From: Bacillota bacterium
GTDB taxonomy: Bacteria; Bacillota; Clostridia; Clostridiales; Clostridiaceae
Direction of reading: 5' to 3'
NCBI GenBank assembly: GCA_023435985.1
Contig: JAEZKY010000329.1
Span: 1 to 40,774, forward strand
Length of the DNA: 40,774 nucleotides
Below are positions 16,583-25,315 of the stretch, piece by piece. The first letter of the stretch is position 1. Every line of letters starts with the position of its first letter. A model generated the notes under the pieces. That model did no database searches. It was not told the DNA's origin and saw nothing but the letters and a program-made list of their open reading frames with translations. The position numbers and the translations under genes are program-made.

Positions 16583-18373
16583 ATGGGTGAATCTTTAAAT
16601 GGATTAAAGCGTACTATGATGTGCGGTGAACCTAGAGAAGAACATGTAAGTAAAAAAATAACTTTAATGGGATGGGTTCAAAGAAATAGAAAGCTTGGAG
16701 GACTTGAATTTATTGATTTAAGAGATAAAACAGGTATTATGCAGGTAGTCTTCGGAGAGGAAATAAATGTAGAAGCTTTTGAAAAAGCAAAATCAGTAAA
16801 ACCGGAATACTGCATAGCTGTAACAGGTGAAGTTATAAAAAGAGAAAGTGTTAATGAAAACATGCCAACTGGTTTTGTTGAATTAAAATGTGAAACTATA
16901 AAAATTCTTTCAGAATCAGAAACACCACCAATATATATTAAAGAAAACTTAGATGCAGCAGAAAATATAAGATTAAAATATAGATATTTAGACTTAAGAA
17001 GACCAGATATGCAAAAAATATTTGCAATTAGAAGTAAAACAACAAAAGCTATTCGTGATTACTTAGAAGAACATAATTTCTTAGATGTGGAAACTCCAAT
17101 TTTAACAAAGAGTACTCCAGAAGGGGCTAGAGATTACTTAGTGCCTTCAAGAAATTATCCTGGGATGTTTTATGCTCTTCCACAATCACCACAAATATTT
17201 AAGCAATTATTAATGGTATCTGGATTCGATAGATATTATCAAATTGCTAAATGTTTTAGAGATGAAGATTTAAGAGCAAACAGGCAGCCAGAATTTACTC
17301 AGGTTGATATGGAATTAAGTTTTGTAGAGCAAGATGACATAATGGCAGTAAATGAAGGTTTAATTGCTCATGTATTTAAGAAAGTAGCTGGAGTAGATGT
17401 AAAACTTCCAATTAAGAGAATGACATTTAAAGATGCCATGGAAAAATACGGTTCAGATAAGCCTGATTTAAGATTTGGAATGGAAATAACTAATATAACT
17501 GAAGATGTTAAAGATTTAGATTTTGTAGTATTTAAGTCTGCAATAGAAGCTGGTGGATCTGTTAGAGCCTTATGCTTAAAAGGTGGAGCAGAACTAGGAA
17601 GAAAGCCATTAGATAAGTTAGGCGAGTTTATTAAAACTTATAAGGCAAAGGGTCTTGCTTGGATTCAACTTAAAGAAGATGGCGTTAAGTCATCAATTGC
17701 TAAATTCTTAACTGATGATGTAACTAATTCTATAGTAAAGACTATGAATGCTGAGAATGGTGATGCAATTCTTATAGTGGCAGATAAAGATTCAGTTGTA
17801 TTCCAAAGTTTGGGCGCTTTAAGATTAGAACTTGCTAAGCAATTTGATTTAATCAAAGATAAAAATGAATTTAACTTTACATGGATTACTGAATTCCCAC
17901 TATTTGAATATAGTGAAGAAGAAGAAAGATATACAGCTTGTCACCATCCATTTACAGCACCAATGGATGAAGATTTAGATTTCATCGAATCTAATCCAGG
18001 AGCTGTTAGGTCTAAGGCTTATGATTTAGTATTAAATGGTGAAGAATTAGGTGGAGGATCTATAAGAATTCATGATATGGCTCTTCAAGAAAGAATGTTT
18101 AAAGCTCTTGGATTTACACAAGAAGCAGCATGGGAAAGATTTGGATTCCTGCTTCAAGCATTTAAATTTGGGCCACCACCACATGGCGGTTTAGCATTTG
18201 GTCTTGATAGAATGATAATGTTCTTAGCAGGAACAGAAAACATTAAGGATGTCATTGCATTCCCTAAAAACCAAAATGCATATTGTTACTTAAGCGAAGC
18301 TCCAAATATAGCTGATGAAAAACAACTAACAGAGCTTGGAATAGAAATACTTCCTAAGAAAGACGGAAATTAA
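16583..18373 (+). CDS. aspS: Aspartyl-tRNA synthetase
   Basis: Class II synthetase charging tRNA-Asp, 596 residues, the bacterial-type length with the GAD insertion domain. The N-terminal OB anticodon-binding domain contains MGWVQRNRKLGGLEFIDLRD (about 29-48). Catalytic motif 2 is FRDEDLRANRQPEFTQVDME near 217-236. Motif 3 is GGLAFGLDRMIMFLAG near 535-550, with the preceding FGPPPHGG. GGAGG precedes the ATG. Whether it is discriminating or also charges tRNA-Asn cannot be read safely by eye. A strong terminator follows about 100 bases later. Confidence 0.97.
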   Translation: MGESLNGLKRTMMCGEPREEHVSKKITLMGWVQRNRKLGGLEFIDLRDKTGIMQVVFGEEINVEAFEKAKSVKPEYCIAVTGEVIKRESVNENMPTGFVELKCETIKILSESETPPIYIKENLDAAENIRLKYRYLDLRRPDMQKIFAIRSKTTKAIRDYLEEHNFLDVETPILTKSTPEGARDYLVPSRNYPGMFYALPQSPQIFKQLLMVSGFDRYYQIAKCFRDEDLRANRQPEFTQVDMELSFVEQDDIMAVNEGLIAHVFKKVAGVDVKLPIKRMTFKDAMEKYGSDKPDLRFGMEITNITEDVKDLDFVVFKSAIEAGGSVRALCLKGGAELGRKPLDKLGEFIKTYKAKGLAWIQLKEDGVKSSIAKFLTDDVTNSIVKTMNAENGDAILIVADKDSVVFQSLGALRLELAKQFDLIKDKNEFNFTWITEFPLFEYSEEEERYTACHHPFTAPMDEDLDFIESNPGAVRSKAYDLVLNGEELGGGSIRIHDMALQERMFKALGFTQEAAWERFGFLLQAFKFGPPPHGGLAFGLDRMIMFLAGTENIKDVIAFPKNQNAYCYLSEAPNIADEKQLTELGIEILPKKDGN

Positions 18374-18474
18374 AAAATATTGAAAATGCATTGAAGAGTA
18401 CATTTATGTGGTGTTTCAGGCTAACATGAATCAATACTCATTACTTGCTAAGGCATAGAGAATATTATTAGAAG

Positions 18475-18517
18475 AAGCTCCTATACTAATTAAAAGGTTT
18501 AGTATAGGAGCTTTTTT
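18475..18517 (+). terminator. Strong terminator ending the hisS-aspS unit
   Basis: A perfect 15-bp stem, AAGCTCCTATACTAA (18475-18489) with 18499-18513, is followed by a T-run. It marks the end of the long housekeeping block. Confidence 0.9.
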
Positions 18518-18632
18518 ATAGAAAAATATAATTGAATTTTCATAACAGAAAAGTATAAATATAAACATTTTATATTTATTAGGTTTATGCCTATGCTAAC
18601 GGCTATATTTATCTAAAAATTATTATGAGTAA

Positions 18633-19340
18633 TTAGAAAAGTATAGGAGCATTAGTATTTAATATGTCAATAAATCTTTTATTTAATAAGGGTTCTTCAA
18701 TAGCATTGTCGCAGGCAAATTTAAAAGCATCAAAGGTCATTGAAATATCTTCTTCAATTAGATCTTTTGAATCCTGCTCTATGGAATTTTTCACAAAACT
18801 AAAGGTATCTCTAGGATTATTAAAAACCTTTATAAATAATCTTTGATTAGAATGATTATCCCAAGTATTATTAAAAGTATCACAAAAAATATTTAATTTT
18901 GAAATTAGTGAATCATAATCTGCAGACCATAGGTCATTTAATAAGTCATATGTTTTCTTCATAGAATTTACAGACTCTAGATTTATACTTGAATCATTAA
19001 ATTTTAATGTTTTGTTAATTATAGTATCAAAGTTTAACATTGGAATATAAAGATTATCATATTTACGATCAAACCAAATAAAGAAAGAGGTAGGCAGGTA
19101 CACATATTTCAAAAATCCAAGCAGGCTGTAAATACAAGGGTAAACTGCCCAACCGCATTGTAAGATATTTTTATTTACGTCTAAAATACCTGTATAAATT
19201 ATTTTAGAGTCTTTAGATATCTCTTTATTATCAAAATATCCTTCCCATAAATTATTATTATTATTAATTTCATTTTCCCAAAAGGATAAATTATTATAAC
19301 GATTTTTTTGTAAAGTATTTAGCGTCATAGTAGCTTCCAA
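18633..19340 (-). CDS. Hypothetical protein, unrecognised family
   Basis: A 235-residue soluble-looking protein on the minus strand, flanked by plus-strand genes. The start is TTG at 19340, with GAGGAGG nine bases before it; a downstream ATG (residue 5) is less well spaced. It is rich in Asn, Asp, Phe and Tyr (FWENEINNNNNLWEGYF near 20-36). There is a short hydrophobic aromatic stretch near residues 70-95 (CGWAVYPCIYSLLGFLKYVYLPTSF, given only as composition). It has an acidic helical C-terminal part. I see no catalytic motif, signal peptide or clear membrane segment. Its orientation and isolation suggest an accessory gene. Function not assignable. Confidence 0.7.
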   Translation of the reverse strand: MEATMTLNTLQKNRYNNLSFWENEINNNNNLWEGYFDNKEISKDSKIIYTGILDVNKNILQCGWAVYPCIYSLLGFLKYVYLPTSFFIWFDRKYDNLYIPMLNFDTIINKTLKFNDSSINLESVNSMKKTYDLLNDLWSADYDSLISKLNIFCDTFNNTWDNHSNQRLFIKVFNNPRDTFSFVKNSIEQDSKDLIEEDISMTFDAFKFACDNAIEEPLLNKRFIDILNTNAPILF

Positions 19341-19671
19341 TGATAAATTCCTCCTCTCAATAACTATGTAATAATAAATTAAATCTAGATTATTGTGAAT
19401 GAACTAATTCAGAATTAGTTTGCTCAATATATGTTATTTGACTCATTGTATTTTCTGGAATTAATTAAATAGTAAAAAATATTATGAGGTTTAATTATAT
19501 GTAAGAGTGAATTACAGTTAAGAGGAAGTGTGCTATAATTAATCAGTACATAGTTTGACATGCAAAATAAGAGCTTTGATGTTTTTGTTTTATATTTGGA
19601 ATTATTAAAGTATTTTTAATATAAATTAATTTGATTGTTGCAGTTTATATTTAGAAAATGGGGGAAAAGAA
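19341..19671. other. 331-base divergent intergenic region
   Basis: It separates the minus-strand hypothetical gene from the DUF554 gene. A candidate promoter toward DUF554 is visible at 19511-19539. On the minus strand only the GAGGAGG binding site of the hypothetical gene is clear. The remainder is AT-rich without reading frames. Confidence 0.45.
19511..19539 (+). promoter_or_regulatory. Candidate extended -10 promoter for the DUF554 gene
   Basis: ATTACA (19511-19516, 4 of 6 to TTGACA) and TATAAT (19534-19539) are spaced by 17 bases. A TG lies one base before the -10 (TGCTATAAT), an extended -10 pattern. Confidence 0.55.
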
Positions 19672-20376
19672 ATGTTAGGAACAATAGTTAATTCGTTAGC
19701 AATAATAGGTGGATGTTTAATAGGACTTATTGTAAAAGGCAGGTTAACAGAAAAAATTAGTAAGACTATAATGAATGGCCTGGCTTTATGTGTGCTATAT
19801 ATAGGTATAGCAGGAGCTCTTAAGGGACAAGATACATTGCAAATAATAATCTGCATAGCAATAGGCGCATTAATTGGCGAAATCATAGATATTGATAATA
19901 AGTTAAGCAATTTAGGAGAGTTTATAGAGAAAAAAATAAATAGTAAAAGAAAAGATGCTACAAAAGAAAAGATTTCTATAGCTGAAGGATTTGTAACATC
20001 AAGTTTATTATTTTGTGTTGGTGCAATGGCTGTAGTTGGATCGCTTCAAAGTGGTCTTCAAGGAAATAACAGTACCCTTTTTGCAAAATCAATATTAGAT
20101 GGAGTATCTTCAATAATATTTGCATCATCTTTAGGTGTAGGAGTAATGTTATCTTCGATAGCTATATTTATTTACCAAGGAAGCATTGCGCTTCTAGCAG
20201 GAGGACTTTCGACAGTGCTTACTGATAGTGTAATAGCCAATATGTCAGCGGTTGGAAGTCTTTTAATTATGGGACTTGGATTTAATATGCTAGGGGTATC
20301 TAAGATAAAAGTTGCCAATTTACTTCCTGCTATATTTTTACCTATTGTATATGGAGTTATATATGGATTACTTTGA
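19672..20376 (+). CDS. DUF554 family membrane protein
   Basis: A 234-residue polytopic membrane protein. The opening LGTIVNSLAIIGGCLIGLIVKGRL and the central FVTSSLLFCVGAMAVVGSLQSGLQGN are characteristic of DUF554 (YdfK-like) proteins. So are LGVGVMLSSIAIFIYQGSIALLAG and the terminal LPAIFLPIVYGVI. About six hydrophobic helices are visible, with a Lys-rich cytoplasmic loop near residues 83-105. The molecular role of the family is unknown; transport has been suggested only by topology. GGGGGAAAAG precedes the ATG, and it appears to be a single-gene unit with its own promoter. Confidence 0.88.
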   Translation: MLGTIVNSLAIIGGCLIGLIVKGRLTEKISKTIMNGLALCVLYIGIAGALKGQDTLQIIICIAIGALIGEIIDIDNKLSNLGEFIEKKINSKRKDATKEKISIAEGFVTSSLLFCVGAMAVVGSLQSGLQGNNSTLFAKSILDGVSSIIFASSLGVGVMLSSIAIFIYQGSIALLAGGLSTVLTDSVIANMSAVGSLLIMGLGFNMLGVSKIKVANLLPAIFLPIVYGVIYGLL

Positions 20377-20452
20377 TTAAATATAATATTAATTAATTGG
20401 ATTATTATTGTAAAGGAATTACAATAAGAGTATATGTAAGGAAGTAGAAACA

Positions 20453-20889
20453 GTGAAAATGCCAATGTATCAAGTTGATGTATTTACTGAACAATTATTT
20501 AAAGGAAATCCGGCATCAATATGTATATTAGATAAATGGATTGATGAGAAATTAATGCAAAATATAGCTATGGGAAATAATTTGTTCCTAACATGGAGGC
20601 TTTAAAATTAATAAATGCCTTTGGAATTATAGTAACTTCAAAAGGTAAAAATTCAGATTTTGTATCAAGATATTTTGCGCCATCCTGTGGAGTTTTAGAA
20701 GATCCAGTTACAGTTTCAGCTCATTGTACTTTAATTACATATTGGTCAAAAATTTTAGGAAAGACAAAGATGACTGCTCACCAATTATCTAAAAGAAGTG
20801 GAGTGCTTGAATGCGAGTATGCTCATGATAAGGTTAGAATATCTGGAAAGGCTAGATTGTTTCTTAAAGGGGAAATTTATTTAACATAA
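20453..20889 (+). pseudogene. PhzF-family isomerase/epimerase remnant with internal deletion
   Basis: Two pieces of one PhzF-like gene are visible in different frames. The first (from GTG 20453) reads MPMYQVDVFTEQLFKGNPAS to AMGNNL, the family's N-terminus up to where the conserved SETAF should follow, and then stops at 20605. The second, beginning near 20590 in another frame (PNMEALK), continues with DFVSRYFAPSCGVLEDPVT and SAHCTL. It runs to a natural C-terminus. By comparison with the usual PhzF length (about 260-300 residues), roughly 100 or more central codons are missing. The ATG at 20593 has no ribosome binding site of its own beyond deleted coding sequence. I infer a deletion that also shifted the frame. 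The protein is almost certainly non-functional. Confidence 0.85.
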
Positions 20890-20920
20890 GCCGGAATGCA
20901 ATAGAGAAAATAAAAAAATA

Positions 20921-20963
20921 GGACAAGTATTTACAAAAAATAGTAAATACTTGTTCTTTTTTT
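20921..20963 (+). terminator. Rho-independent terminator
   Basis: ACAAGTATTTAC (20923-20934) pairs with GTAAATACTTGT (20943-20954), followed by TCTTTTTTT. It closes the PhzF remnant and isolates the polysaccharide locus. Confidence 0.88.
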
Positions 20964-20974
20964 GTTTATTGAAG

Positions 20975-21003
20975 TTGCTAAAGTTAAAGTGTGAAATTAT
21001 AGT
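20975..21003 (+). promoter_or_regulatory. Candidate promoter of the polysaccharide locus
   Basis: TTGCTA (20975-20980) and TATAGT (20998-21003) are separated by 17 bases, about 100 bases before the sugar transferase start. Confidence 0.5.
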
Positions 21004-21110
21004 AGTTATTTAATGGAATATTATAGTAATAAAAATATGACTAAGCAACATATTATAATTTATAAATGTTAATATTCGGTTGTTTGTAAGTAATAATAAG
21101 GGGGATATAC

Positions 21111-21752
21111 GTGCAGAACTCGATTATAAAAGAACATTTAGAAAATAAGATGGTATACGAACTCATGAAAAGAACCATAGATGTAATTTGCTCTTTAATT
21201 GGATTAATAGTTTTAATGCCTTTACTAGTAGCTATTGCAATTCTTATAAAAATTGAATCAGAAGGGCATATATTTTTTGCACAGAATAGAGTGGGGAAAA
21301 ACGGTATTATTTTCAGAATGTATAAGTTTAGATCTATGGTAGCAAATGCAGAAGAACTTAAGGAAAAATTAGTTGAAAAAAATGAAAGAATTGGTCCGAT
21401 GTTTAAAATTAGAGATGATCCAAGAGTAACAAATTTAGGAAGGTTTATTAGAAAGACAAGCATAGACGAGCTTCCACAGCTAATAAACATATTGAAAGGA
21501 GATATGAGCATTGTAGGGCCAAGACCATCACTTCCAGATGAAGTAGAGCAGCTTGAAGATTGGATGTTAAAGAGATTAGACGTCAAGCCAGGATTAACCT
21601 GTTATTGGCAGGTATCAGGTAGAAATGATATTGAATTTAATGAATGGATGAAGTTAGATGTTAAATATGTAGATGAGAGGAATGTCTTAATTGATGTCTT
21701 GTTAATAATAAAAACCTTTTTTGTATTATTTGGAGATAAGCATGCAAGTTAA
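21111..21752 (+). CDS. Initiating sugar-phosphate transferase (WcaJ/PglC superfamily)
   Basis: Transfers a sugar-1-phosphate from a nucleotide sugar to undecaprenyl phosphate, the first step of polysaccharide repeat assembly. The 213 residues cover only the catalytic polyprenyl-glycosylphosphotransferase domain. There is one membrane-associated helix (KRTIDVICSLIGLIVLMPLL near 20-40). Conserved blocks follow: QNRVGKNGIIFRMYKFRSM, RFIRKTSIDELPQLINILKG, MSIVGPRPSLP and LTCYWQVSGRNDI. The long N-terminal multi-span part of WbaP-like proteins is absent, so this is the short form. The GTG start follows AAGGGGGAT. It probably begins the locus; sugar specificity cannot be read. Confidence 0.93.
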   Translation: MQNSIIKEHLENKMVYELMKRTIDVICSLIGLIVLMPLLVAIAILIKIESEGHIFFAQNRVGKNGIIFRMYKFRSMVANAEELKEKLVEKNERIGPMFKIRDDPRVTNLGRFIRKTSIDELPQLINILKGDMSIVGPRPSLPDEVEQLEDWMLKRLDVKPGLTCYWQVSGRNDIEFNEWMKLDVKYVDERNVLIDVLLIIKTFFVLFGDKHAS

Positions 21753-21779
21753 ATTAAATAATAACTAAGTTTTAAATAG

Positions 21780-21813
21780 CTATCTCAAATCTGTGTTTGA
21801 GGTAGTTAATTTG
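21780..21813 (+). terminator. Likely terminator or attenuator after the sugar transferase
   Basis: CTATCTCAAA (21780-21789) pairs with TTTGAGGTAG (21796-21805, one G-U), loop of six, followed by TTAATTT. The T-tract is weak, so partial read-through into the downstream genes is possible. Confidence 0.6.
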
Positions 21814-22137
21814 CGGAAATTTTTCAGATTATTAGACATTTATAAATGGTATAGAATTCATCTGTATTAAGAGTAAATTATACTGAGAACAAATGATATG
21901 AATGATAAAATTATTTTTATCAAAAATGCATACTCGTTGATTTACTAGAATATATTAAAATATGTAAAGCTTGTGGGAATAGAAGATTTATAAAATTATA
22001 TGAAAATTATTTTTTAGCAGTACATTTTATAGAATTATATATTTATATATGATTTTTATAAAAATAGAACATAATATAATTTTTGTAGATAGTAGTTAAA
22101 GTAAAAATGAGGAATAAATTAAAATGGAGAGTAGATT
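21814..22137 (+). other. AT-rich leader before the glycosyltransferase genes
   Basis: The gap 21753-22137 contains the hairpin above, then over 300 bases of very AT-rich sequence without reading frames. A TATAAT at 22075-22080 has no good -35 partner. A long 5' leader for the downstream operon is possible; I see no recognisable riboswitch. Confidence 0.35.
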
Positions 22138-23304
22138 ATGAAAGTAGCAATGATTGGACATAAACGTATTCCCTCTCGTGAAGGGGGAGTAGAGATAGTA
22201 GTAGAAGAACTTTCGGTACGTATGAAAAATCATGGGATACAAGTAGATATATATAATCGAAGAGGACATAATGTTGCAGGAAGTAAATATGATAATAATA
22301 AACTAAAGAGATATAAAGGATGTAGGATTATTACGATACCTACATTTGAAAATAAAAAATTGAATGCAATTTTATATTCATTTCTGGCTACAATAAGAGC
22401 AATATTTGGCAGATATGATGTAATACATTTTCATTCTGAAGGACCTTGCTCAATGATTTGGATTCCGCATTTGTTTGGAATAAAGACTGTTGCTACGATA
22501 CATGGACTGGATTGGCAACGGTCTAAGTGGAGCGGATTTGCTACTAAATATCTAAAATTTGGTGAAAAGATTGCAGCTAAATATGCCGATGAATTAATAG
22601 TTCTTTCTAAGAATATTCAAAGATATTTTAAGGAGCAATATAATAGGAACACCGTTTTCATTCCTAATGGTGTTAGCAAACCAGAAATTAGACAAGCACA
22701 AGTTATAACTAAAAAATATGGTGTGAAGAAGGATGATTATATTTTATTTCTAGCTAGGCTTGTTCCAGAAAAAGGTCTTGATTATTTACTAGAAGTTTAT
22801 CAGAAACTAGATACGGATAAAAAGTTAATAATTGCGGGAGGAAGTAGCCATACAAATGATTATATTAAGGCTATAAAAAAGAAAATTAACAAAATTAATA
22901 TAAGTATAGGAAAAAATAAATATGTTATTATGACTGGATTTGTTCAAGGAAAAGAATTAGAAGAACTGTATAGTAATGCATATGTATATGTCCTTCCAAG
23001 CAATGTAGAAGGAATGCCAATTAGTTTATTAGAAGCCATGAGCTATGGAAACTGCTGTCTTGTTAGTGATATTAGTGAAAATACAGAGGTGATTGGAACT
23101 TACGGAGAAAAGTTTAGTAAAGGTGACGTAAATGATCTTTACAAGAAATTATATGAATTAATTCAAGGTAGAGATAAAGTTGAAAGCTATAGGAAAAGTG
23201 TACAGGATTATGTAATTAGTAAATATAACTGGGATAAAGTAGTTAATAGGATAGAAAAGCTATATTTAAATGACCAAAATGCTATTTTTAATATTTCAGA
23301 ATAA
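22138..23304 (+). CDS. Glycosyltransferase family 4 protein with DUF1972-like N-terminus
   Basis: A 388-residue GT-B glycosyltransferase. The N-terminal MIGHKRIPSREGGVEIVVEEL and RRGHNVAGSKYDNN resemble the DUF1972 rhamnosyltransferase-like group. The acceptor domain continues with VIHFHSEGPCSMIWIPHLFG and TIHGLDWQRSKW. The C-terminal nucleotide-sugar domain begins near residue 200 with YILFLARLVPEKGLDYLLE and carries the retaining GT4 motif SNVEGMPISLLEAMSYG. No membrane helix is evident, so it likely acts on the cytoplasmic face of the membrane on lipid-linked intermediates. The ribosome binding site GGAGAG is well placed. The sugar is unknown. Confidence 0.9.
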   Translation: MKVAMIGHKRIPSREGGVEIVVEELSVRMKNHGIQVDIYNRRGHNVAGSKYDNNKLKRYKGCRIITIPTFENKKLNAILYSFLATIRAIFGRYDVIHFHSEGPCSMIWIPHLFGIKTVATIHGLDWQRSKWSGFATKYLKFGEKIAAKYADELIVLSKNIQRYFKEQYNRNTVFIPNGVSKPEIRQAQVITKKYGVKKDDYILFLARLVPEKGLDYLLEVYQKLDTDKKLIIAGGSSHTNDYIKAIKKKINKINISIGKNKYVIMTGFVQGKELEELYSNAYVYVLPSNVEGMPISLLEAMSYGNCCLVSDISENTEVIGTYGEKFSKGDVNDLYKKLYELIQGRDKVESYRKSVQDYVISKYNWDKVVNRIEKLYLNDQNAIFNISE

Positions 23305-23348
23305 ATTTAAAAGAAAATCTATGCAGAAATAATCGGAGGAATATTTAA

Positions 23349-24563
23349 ATGAAAATATTGATGGTTAATAAATTCTTATATCTGAATGGTGGGTCTGAGA
23401 CATATGTATTAAAAATAGGTGAATATCTAACATCTATTGGTCATGAAGTGCAATATTTCGGTATGAAAGATGATAGAAACATAGTTGGTAATAATGTAGA
23501 GAGCTATACAAGTAATTTTGATTTTCATACAGGAAAATTAAAAAAGATAATTTACCCATTTAAAATTATTTATTCAGCCGAAGCAAGAAAAAAAATCAGA
23601 AAAATATTAAAGGATTTTAAACCAGATATTGTTCATTTAAATAATTTCAATTTTCAGATAACACCTTCTATTATTTATGAGATAAAAAAAGATAAAATAC
23701 CTGTAATTATGACAGTGCATGATCCGCAAATGGTGTGCCCAAATCATCGTTTGTATATAGAAAGTGCAAAAAAAATATGTGAGCTTTGTATTAAAGGACA
23801 TTATTATGAGTGTATTAAAAATAAATGTTTTCATAATTCTAAAGTAGAGAGTATTGTAGGGGCAATAGAGTCCTACGTTTACCATAGTTTAAAGACGTAC
23901 GATAAAATAGATATATTTCTGTCTCCAAGCAGGTTTATGAAGGAAATTCTTATTAAAGGCGGAGTGGATGTTAACAAAATCAGTATTTTACCAAATTTTT
24001 CTGCATTTTCTAAAGGAGACAATATGATTAAAAAAGAAAATTATGTTCTGTATTTTGGCAGAATAAGCTATGAAAAGGGCATTAGGACATTATTAAATGC
24101 ATGCTTAAATCTAAAAAACATTAAATTTTTATTTGTTGGTTCTGGCCCTATGGAAGAAGAATTGAAGGCTATAGAAAATGTTAAATATATAGGATTTAAG
24201 GGCGGAAAGGAATTACACATTTTAATAAGCCAAGCATTATTTACTATTTATCCTTCAGAATGGTATGAGAACTGTCCATTAGCGGTAATAGAATCACAGG
24301 TTTTAGGAACTCCTGTGATTGGTGCTAATATAGGTGGTATTCCAGAATTGATTGAGGATAGGAAAACAGGATTACTTTTTGAAAGTGGAAATGTACAAGA
24401 TTTGAAATTAAAAATACTTGAGTTATATAATTCTCCAGAAAAGCTTGAGCAAATGTCAGAGGAGTGTTTAAAAAAGAAAAAAAATACCGTAGATACTTAT
24501 TGTAGTAAACTAATAGAATTGTATGAAAAACAAATACAAAAAGCAAGTATTGTGCATAGTTAA
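23349..24563 (+). CDS. Glycosyltransferase family 4 protein with Cys-rich insert
   Basis: A 404-residue GT-B enzyme. The N-terminus MVNKFLYLNGGSETYVLKIGE is typical of GT4 proteins. The nucleotide-sugar domain contains YVLYFGRISYEKGIRTLLNA and the retaining motif YPSEWYENCPLAVIESQVLG. A Cys-rich insert follows the acceptor-domain motif TVHDPQMVCPNHRLY: C-E-L-C, then YECIKNKC, around residues 125-160. This is a known feature of some GT4 members and may bind metal. GGAGG precedes the ATG. It lies 45 bases after the previous glycosyltransferase and 15 bases before the acyltransferase, so an operon is likely. Confidence 0.9.
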   Translation: MKILMVNKFLYLNGGSETYVLKIGEYLTSIGHEVQYFGMKDDRNIVGNNVESYTSNFDFHTGKLKKIIYPFKIIYSAEARKKIRKILKDFKPDIVHLNNFNFQITPSIIYEIKKDKIPVIMTVHDPQMVCPNHRLYIESAKKICELCIKGHYYECIKNKCFHNSKVESIVGAIESYVYHSLKTYDKIDIFLSPSRFMKEILIKGGVDVNKISILPNFSAFSKGDNMIKKENYVLYFGRISYEKGIRTLLNACLNLKNIKFLFVGSGPMEEELKAIENVKYIGFKGGKELHILISQALFTIYPSEWYENCPLAVIESQVLGTPVIGANIGGIPELIEDRKTGLLFESGNVQDLKLKILELYNSPEKLEQMSEECLKKKKNTVDTYCSKLIELYEKQIQKASIVHS

Positions 24564-24577
24564 GAAGGGAGTTATAA

Positions 24578-25276
24578 ATGAATAAATTGATTTCATTCTT
24601 GATAAGTAAAATTAAAAAGGAAGAGTATCAAGTTGATAAACAGCTCAGTTCAGATATAATAATTATACTGCTTTTAGATAGATTTCTTATGTTATTAAGG
24701 GGATTATATCATAAACTTCTTTTTAAAAAATCAAAGGGATTGGTGTTTGTTGGGAAAAGGGTTAAGATTCGTATTCATAAAAATATAAGATGTGGTAATG
24801 GAATTACAATAAATGATAACTGTTTTATAAATGCATTAAGCTGTGGAGGAATAGAAATAGGTGATAATTTCTCATTAGGTAGAAATAGTATAATTGAATG
24901 CACAGGTGTCATGAGAGAACTTGGTGAAAAATTAACTATTGGTAACAATGTTGGCATAGCACCTAATGCTTTTATTGCTATGCGTGGGAAGATTTATATT
25001 GGTGACGATACAATATTTGGCCCAGGTGTAAGTATACATGCGGAAAATCATATATTTAAAGATTTAGTTAAGCCAATAAGACTTCAAGGGACTGTTAGAA
25101 AAGGAGTGTTCATAGGAAAAAATTGTTGGATAGGAAGTCGTGCCATCATTCTTGATGGAGTTCATATAGGAGATAATGTTGTGATAGCAGCTGGAGCTGT
25201 AGTCAATAAAGATATTCCAGATAACTGTATAGCAGGGGGTGTGCCAGCAAAAGTTATAAAAGTGAGAAGTAAGTAA
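24578..25276 (+). CDS. Hexapeptide-repeat acyltransferase (left-handed beta-helix)
   Basis: A 232-residue protein with an N-terminal region of about 60 residues containing a hydrophobic helix, then hexapeptide turns from about residue 65. These include IRCGNGITINDNCFI, IEIGDNFSLGRNSII, LTIGNNVGIAPNAFI and IYIGDDTIFGPGVSI. The active-site His is expected in HAENHIF near 152-158. The end, IGDNVVIAAGAVVNKDIPD followed by GVPAKVIK, is typical of CatB/LacA/WcaF-like acetyltransferases. It probably O-acetylates a sugar of the polysaccharide. The acyl donor and target are not deducible. Confidence 0.9.
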   Translation: MNKLISFLISKIKKEEYQVDKQLSSDIIIILLLDRFLMLLRGLYHKLLFKKSKGLVFVGKRVKIRIHKNIRCGNGITINDNCFINALSCGGIEIGDNFSLGRNSIIECTGVMRELGEKLTIGNNVGIAPNAFIAMRGKIYIGDDTIFGPGVSIHAENHIFKDLVKPIRLQGTVRKGVFIGKNCWIGSRAIILDGVHIGDNVVIAAGAVVNKDIPDNCIAGGVPAKVIKVRSK

Positions 25277-25315
25277 TTAAAATAAATCAATATGAGAGAA
25301 TTAGGAGGAAATATA

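Noticed and set aside
20593..20889. A standalone 98-residue gene
   Set aside because: It is the C-terminal part of a PhzF-like protein whose N-terminal part lies just upstream in another frame, so it is treated as a pseudogene fragment.
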